Shown here: positions 5,803-5,852 of the stretch, piece after piece
Layout of the letters: the number at the start of each line of letters is the position of its first letter
Numbering within the stretch: position 1 is the first letter of the stretch
Assembly: GCA_046302855.1 (NCBI GenBank)
Contig: JBKCHH010000089.1
Location: 1-5,852, forward strand
Origin: JBKCHH01 sp046302855
GTDB lineage: Bacteria > Pseudomonadota > Alphaproteobacteria > Rickettsiales > UBA8987
Direction of reading: 5' to 3'
Length of the DNA stretch: 5,852 nucleotides
The notes under the pieces: generated by a model
The model's database searches: none
Told to the model about the DNA's origin: nothing
Seen by the model: only the letters and a program-made list of their open reading frames with translations
Program-made: the position numbers and the translations under genes

Positions 5803-5852
5803 AAAAAACTGCTAGCATTCACTACAAAAATTCGTATTATTTTATACTAATT

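Noticed and set aside
5818..5848. Possible promoter at the right edge (TTCACT at 5818-5823, TATACT at 5843-5848)
   Set aside because: The 19-bp spacing and weak -35 in AT-rich DNA, with no gene visible downstream in the window, are not enough to call it.
1..5852. CRISPR array, tRNA or rRNA gene, transposase, toxin-antitoxin or phage defence system
   Set aside because: No regularly spaced repeats, cloverleaf or rRNA-like segments, or relevant protein motifs were seen; the window is fully explained by five ordinary genes and short spacers.

Overview
The window is AT-rich (roughly 60 % A+T by eye), densely packed and bacterial. It holds four minus-strand housekeeping genes and one divergent plus-strand gene. 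The protein sequences and low GC, with mostly absent Shine-Dalgarno sequences, suggest a low-GC proteobacterium, most likely an alphaproteobacterium (Rickettsiales-like or another streamlined lineage). This placement is inference by eye, not from a tree.

Layout, read in the direction of transcription on the minus strand: mutM/fpg (4507 to 3701, formamidopyrimidine-DNA glycosylase), thiG (3686 to 2916, thiazole synthase), asd (2867 to 1842, aspartate-semialdehyde dehydrogenase) and lepA (1751 to beyond base 1, elongation factor 4, missing only about its last 15 codons). The gaps are 14, 48 and 90 nt, so mutM-thiG-asd, and perhaps lepA, could be co-transcribed. The four products serve unrelated tasks: repair of oxidised DNA, thiamine synthesis, lysine/threonine/methionine and cell-wall precursor synthesis, and translation. 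The proximity therefore looks like compact genome packing rather than one pathway. The 90-nt asd-lepA spacer carries an inverted repeat.

On the plus strand, from about 4567 to 5787, is an intact gene for an exported or membrane-anchored protein of the uncharacterised TIGR03118 family, with probable beta-propeller architecture. It carries a textbook EF-hand-type calcium loop where relatives are remembered to have a short turn. The 59-nt divergent region between it and mutM holds a perfect 15-bp palindrome abutting a perfect TATAAT box, which looks like a repressor operator. A second AT-rich palindrome overlaps the stop codon of the TIGR03118 gene.

There is no CRISPR array, phage gene, insertion sequence, tRNA or rRNA here. 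The coding content is ordinary. The parts most worth a second look are the divergent operator and the EF-hand-bearing TIGR03118 protein.
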